Shown one piece after another: positions 61,137 to 64,000 of a stretch of 64,000 nucleotides of DNA. Position numbers and translations under genes: made by a program. Below the pieces are notes generated by a model. It worked only from the letters and a program-made list of their open reading frames with translations, did not search any database and was not told the origin of the DNA. Position 1 is the stretch's first letter. Each line of letters begins with the position of its first letter. Source of the stretch: CAZZKE01 sp964655005 (GTDB taxonomy: Bacteria; Pseudomonadota; Alphaproteobacteria; Rhodospirillales; JABHCV01); the NCBI GenBank assembly GCA_964655005.1, contig CAZZKE010000003.1:32782-96781 (forward strand). The letters run 5' to 3'.

Positions 61137-63840
61137 CGGCCGGCAATTCCTTCAGGCGGTAGACAATTTCCAGCGCCTGGCGCGGGCTCAGTTCGTCGGG
61201 ATGAATTTCGGCCAGCGCCCGCCGCAATGGCGACGGCCCTTTCGGGGCCGGGTCCGGCCGTTGCGCGGACGCCTGAAACAGCGGCAGGTCGTCCGCCAGC
61301 CGGCTTACCGCCCCGGCCCGGCCGCCCTCTTCCAGGCCCCGCAATATTTCCTCCGCCCGGGCTACCACCGCGCCGGGCAGCCCCGCCAACTGGCCGACAT
61401 GGATGCCGTAGGAGCGGTCCGCCGCGCCCTCGCCGACTTCGTGCAGGAAAATAACCTGGTCCTGCCATTCCCTGACTTTCATGGTGTGACAGGCGAGCCC
61501 GTCCAGGCGGACGGTCAGCGCCGTCAGTTCGTGGTAATGGGTGGCGAACAGGCCCCGGCAGCGGTTGACGTCGTGCAGGTGTTCGATTACCGCCCAGGCG
61601 ATGGCCTGCCCGTCGAAGGTCGCCGTGCCACGGCCGATCTCATCCAGGATAACCAGCGACCGCGGCCCCGCCTGATTGAGAATGGCCGCCGTTTCGACCA
61701 TTTCGACCATGAAGGTGGAACGCCCCCGGGCCAGGTCGTCGGCCGCCCCGACCCGGGAAAACAGGCGATCGACGGCGCCCATGCTGGCGTATTCGGCGGG
61801 CACGAACGAACCCATCTGGGCCAGCACCGCGATCAGCGCGTTTTGCCGCAGGAAAGTGCTTTTACCGGCCATGTTGGGGCCGGTCAGCAACCACAGGCGA
61901 CCGCCGCCGTCGTCGCCGAAAACACAGTCGTTGCCGATAAAGGCCGGTTCGTTGCGGTCGGCCAGGGCGGCTTCGACCACCGGGTGGCGGCCGCCGCGAA
62001 TATCCAGGCCGACGCCGTCATCGACGACCGGGCGGACATAGCGCCGTTCCGCCGCCAGCGCCGCCAGCGCGGCGGCCAGATCGAGCCCGGCGGTGGCCCG
62101 GGCGGTGCCGGCTATGGCCTCGATGCGGCCCATGACCTCGCCGCGCAAATCGTCAAACAGGGTCAGTTCCAGGGCCAGCGCCTGGTCGGCGGCGCGCCCG
62201 ATGGCGCTTTCCAGTTCATTCAGTTCGACGGTCGAATAACGAACGGCGTTGGCCATGGTCTGGCGATGGATAAAGGGGTCGTCGGCGGTCATCGGCACCC
62301 GGTCGCCGTGGCGGGCCGGGACCTCGACGAAATAGCCCAGCACGTTGTTGTGCTTGATCTTAAGCGATGAAATCCCGGTGGCCTCTACATAGCGGCTTTG
62401 CAGGCCGGCGATCAGGCGGCGGCTTTCGTCGCGCAGGCGTCGAAATTCATCCAGTTCGGCGGCGTACCCCGGCGCGATAAAGCCGCCGTCGCGGGCGTAC
62501 AGCGGCAGCGGTTCGGCCAGCGCCCGGCCCAGCCGGTCGCGCAGTTCGAACGGATTGTCCAGGCCGGCGACGCAATCGGCGATGCCGGCCGGCCGGCCGC
62601 CCAGGCCGTCGATATTTTCGAAGGCGGCCATCAGCTCCATGGCCAGCGCCAGGCCGTCGCGGATGGCCGCCAGGTCGCGCGGGCCGCCCCGTTCCAGCGA
62701 CAGCCGGGACAGGGCGCGTTCCATATCCGGACAGCGTTTCAGCAGGCCCCGGAGATCGCCGCGCAGGTCTTCGTTTTCAACGAAAAACTGCACCATGTCG
62801 AGGCGGTCGCTTATTTCGCGGGGCGCGGTCAGCGGCGCCGACAAGTGCGCCGCCAGCAGCCTGGCCCCGGCCCCGGTCAGGGTCCTGTCGATAACGCTTA
62901 GCAGGCTGCCCTTGCGTTCGCCGGTCAGGGTTTCGGTCAATTCAAGATTACGCCGGGTGGCGGCGTCGATAGCCATCAGGTCGCCCGCGCCCAGGCGTTT
63001 CGGCGGCGTGATGCGGGGCAGGCGGCCCTTCTGGGTCAGTTCCACATAATCGACCAGGGCCCCGGCGGCGGCCAGTTCGCCGCGCCCGAAGTCGCCGAAG
63101 GCGTCCAGCGTGCTGACCCCGAACAGCCCGGTCAGGCGTCTGCTTCCGTTGACGCTGTCGAAGCGGCTGGCCGGCTGCGGCGACAGCCGGTCGCGCCAGT
63201 CGCCCAGGGTTTCGAACAGGTCGGGTTTTTCCAGCAGGCTGTCGGCGATCAGGATTTCACCGGGCGCGATGCGGGCCAGCGCCGCGCCAAGCGAGCCCGG
63301 ACCGACCGGCTGGGTCATGAATTCGCCGGTCGAAATTTCCATCCAGGCCAGGCCCAGCGCCCCGCCGGCCTCGGCGCAGGCGGCCAGATAGTTGTGCGCC
63401 CGCGCATCCAGCAGGGTGTCCTCGGTTAAAGTGCCCGGCGTGACGACCCGCGCCACGGACCGCCTGACCACCGATTTGGGGCCGCGCTTTCTGGCTGCCG
63501 CCGGGTCTTCCGTTTGTTCACACACGGCGACCCGGAAACCGCCGGAAATCAGCCGTTCCAGATAACCTTCGTGGCTATGAACCGGCACCCCGCACATGGC
63601 GATATCCTCGCCGCGATGCTTGCCCCGTTTGGTCAGGGTGATGTCCAGCGCCGCGGCGGCCTGGACCGCGTCGTCGAAAAACAGCTCGTAGAAGTCGCCC
63701 ATGCGGTAAAACAACAGGCAATCGGGGTGCGCCGCCTTGATTTCCAGGTATTGCGCCATCATCGGCGTGTCGGCTGGTTTCTTGGTGCTTTGCGGCAAGG
63801 GTGTTCGGGTCCGGTCGGTTGGCGTAATGCGGCGCACCAT
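61129..63840 (-). CDS. mutS: DNA mismatch repair protein MutS
   Basis: A 903-residue MutS from the ATG at 63840. The mismatch-recognition domain has LLFYRMGDFYELF (Phe-x-Glu type). The C-terminal ATPase has GPNMAGKSTFLRQ, VILDEIGRGTATFDG and TTHYHELT-like FATHYHELTAL. The longer frame to 63981 is upstream of the conserved start and overlaps the divergent gene. It is in divergent pair with the gene at 63939. Confidence 0.97.
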   Translation of the reverse strand: MVRRITPTDRTRTPLPQSTKKPADTPMMAQYLEIKAAHPDCLLFYRMGDFYELFFDDAVQAAAALDITLTKRGKHRGEDIAMCGVPVHSHEGYLERLISGGFRVAVCEQTEDPAAARKRGPKSVVRRSVARVVTPGTLTEDTLLDARAHNYLAACAEAGGALGLAWMEISTGEFMTQPVGPGSLGAALARIAPGEILIADSLLEKPDLFETLGDWRDRLSPQPASRFDSVNGSRRLTGLFGVSTLDAFGDFGRGELAAAGALVDYVELTQKGRLPRITPPKRLGAGDLMAIDAATRRNLELTETLTGERKGSLLSVIDRTLTGAGARLLAAHLSAPLTAPREISDRLDMVQFFVENEDLRGDLRGLLKRCPDMERALSRLSLERGGPRDLAAIRDGLALAMELMAAFENIDGLGGRPAGIADCVAGLDNPFELRDRLGRALAEPLPLYARDGGFIAPGYAAELDEFRRLRDESRRLIAGLQSRYVEATGISSLKIKHNNVLGYFVEVPARHGDRVPMTADDPFIHRQTMANAVRYSTVELNELESAIGRAADQALALELTLFDDLRGEVMGRIEAIAGTARATAGLDLAAALAALAAERRYVRPVVDDGVGLDIRGGRHPVVEAALADRNEPAFIGNDCVFGDDGGGRLWLLTGPNMAGKSTFLRQNALIAVLAQMGSFVPAEYASMGAVDRLFSRVGAADDLARGRSTFMVEMVETAAILNQAGPRSLVILDEIGRGTATFDGQAIAWAVIEHLHDVNRCRGLFATHYHELTALTVRLDGLACHTMKVREWQDQVIFLHEVGEGAADRSYGIHVGQLAGLPGAVVARAEEILRGLEEGGRAGAVSRLADDLPLFQASAQRPDPAPKGPSPLRRALAEIHPDELSPRQALEIVYRLKELPADE

Positions 63841-63938
63841 ACCATACCCGGCCAATAAGGGGCTATCAATCGCCGCCGCCCTTAGGCAAAATAGCGGCAG
63901 ACAAAATCGATTCAACCTGACACGGGAACACAAGACCA

Positions 63939-64000
63939 GTGAACGACACCACATCATCGGCCGGCGACGACGCCCCGGCAATCCCCGAAGCGGTCGGCCT
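63939..64000 (+). CDS. start of an unidentified gene cut by the window edge
   Basis: A GTG at 63939 opens 20 codons to the end, translating as an Ala/Asp/Pro-rich start (MNDTTSSAGDDAPAIPEAVG). It diverges from mutS. In many alphaproteobacteria the gene in this place is the NADP-malic enzyme maeB, but these residues do not let me confirm it. Confidence 0.4.
   Translation, partial: MNDTTSSAGDDAPAIPEAVG

Overview
This window is GC-rich, gene-dense chromosomal DNA from an alphaproteobacterium, most likely near the Rhodospirillales. The evidence is gene content and order: dnaA-dnaN-recF-gyrB next to rpsT, mutM, ubiE and ubiB; a tsaB-rimI ... fur-miaB-phoH-ybeY-corC-lnt-xre-metK-trmB-rimP-nusA-ylxR-infB-rbfA-truB-rpsO-pnp supercluster; Irr- and MucR-type regulators; and mutS-glnD-murJ-trpS. 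I see no rRNA, tRNA, IS element, prophage or CRISPR array. I annotate 60 complete protein genes and two partial ones at the edges.

Layout. 1-6.0 kb: fxsA (cut by the edge), divergent from tim44-mltA-lutABC-smr-xre. The lactate-utilisation genes lutABC sit between two envelope/housekeeping genes. 6.0-15.1 kb: on the minus strand a class A PBP, gyrB, recF, dnaN, dnaA and rpsT, with a 480-bp AT-rich gap upstream of dnaA. 15.2-25.6 kb: ech, a small secreted protein and mutM on minus; ubiE-ubiB, a small membrane protein with a TetR regulator, coaBC-dut, and a sulfur cluster (Rrf2 regulator-cysK-moeB-dsrE) plus a CBS protein on plus. 25.6-31.7 kb: a 2-hydroxyacid dehydrogenase, an SH3 protein, then an iron/redox group (DUF3501, Fe-S oxidoreductase, rubrerythrin, Irr) and a flavin oxidoreductase with extra cysteines.

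31.9-51.9 kb: a nearly continuous minus-strand block for RNA metabolism, translation and modification. It includes an apparent attenuator in front of rimP-nusA, and corC-lnt-xre-metK with repeated dyads upstream of xre. mucR and a TusA-like gene diverge from overlapping promoters at 50.4 kb. 52.0-54.7 kb: a cell-wall group (VanX-like dipeptidase, polysaccharide deacetylase, Bax-like glucosaminidase). 55.1-63.8 kb: nfuA, trpS, murJ, glnD and mutS on minus. The first codons of a divergent gene end the window.

Most of the window is conserved housekeeping. I found no clearly new multi-gene system. The most useful leads are regulatory: the two-state rimP-nusA leader, the rpsT promoter inside a 15-bp perfect dyad, Irr-box-like sites at rubrerythrin and irr, a 19-bp TetR-type operator, and tandem dyads upstream of the PraR-like xre. 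Several enzymes have altered metal or cysteine motifs (nitronate-monooxygenase-like protein, MutM, polysaccharide deacetylase, TusA-like). All regulatory calls come from reading the sequence by eye and are untested.
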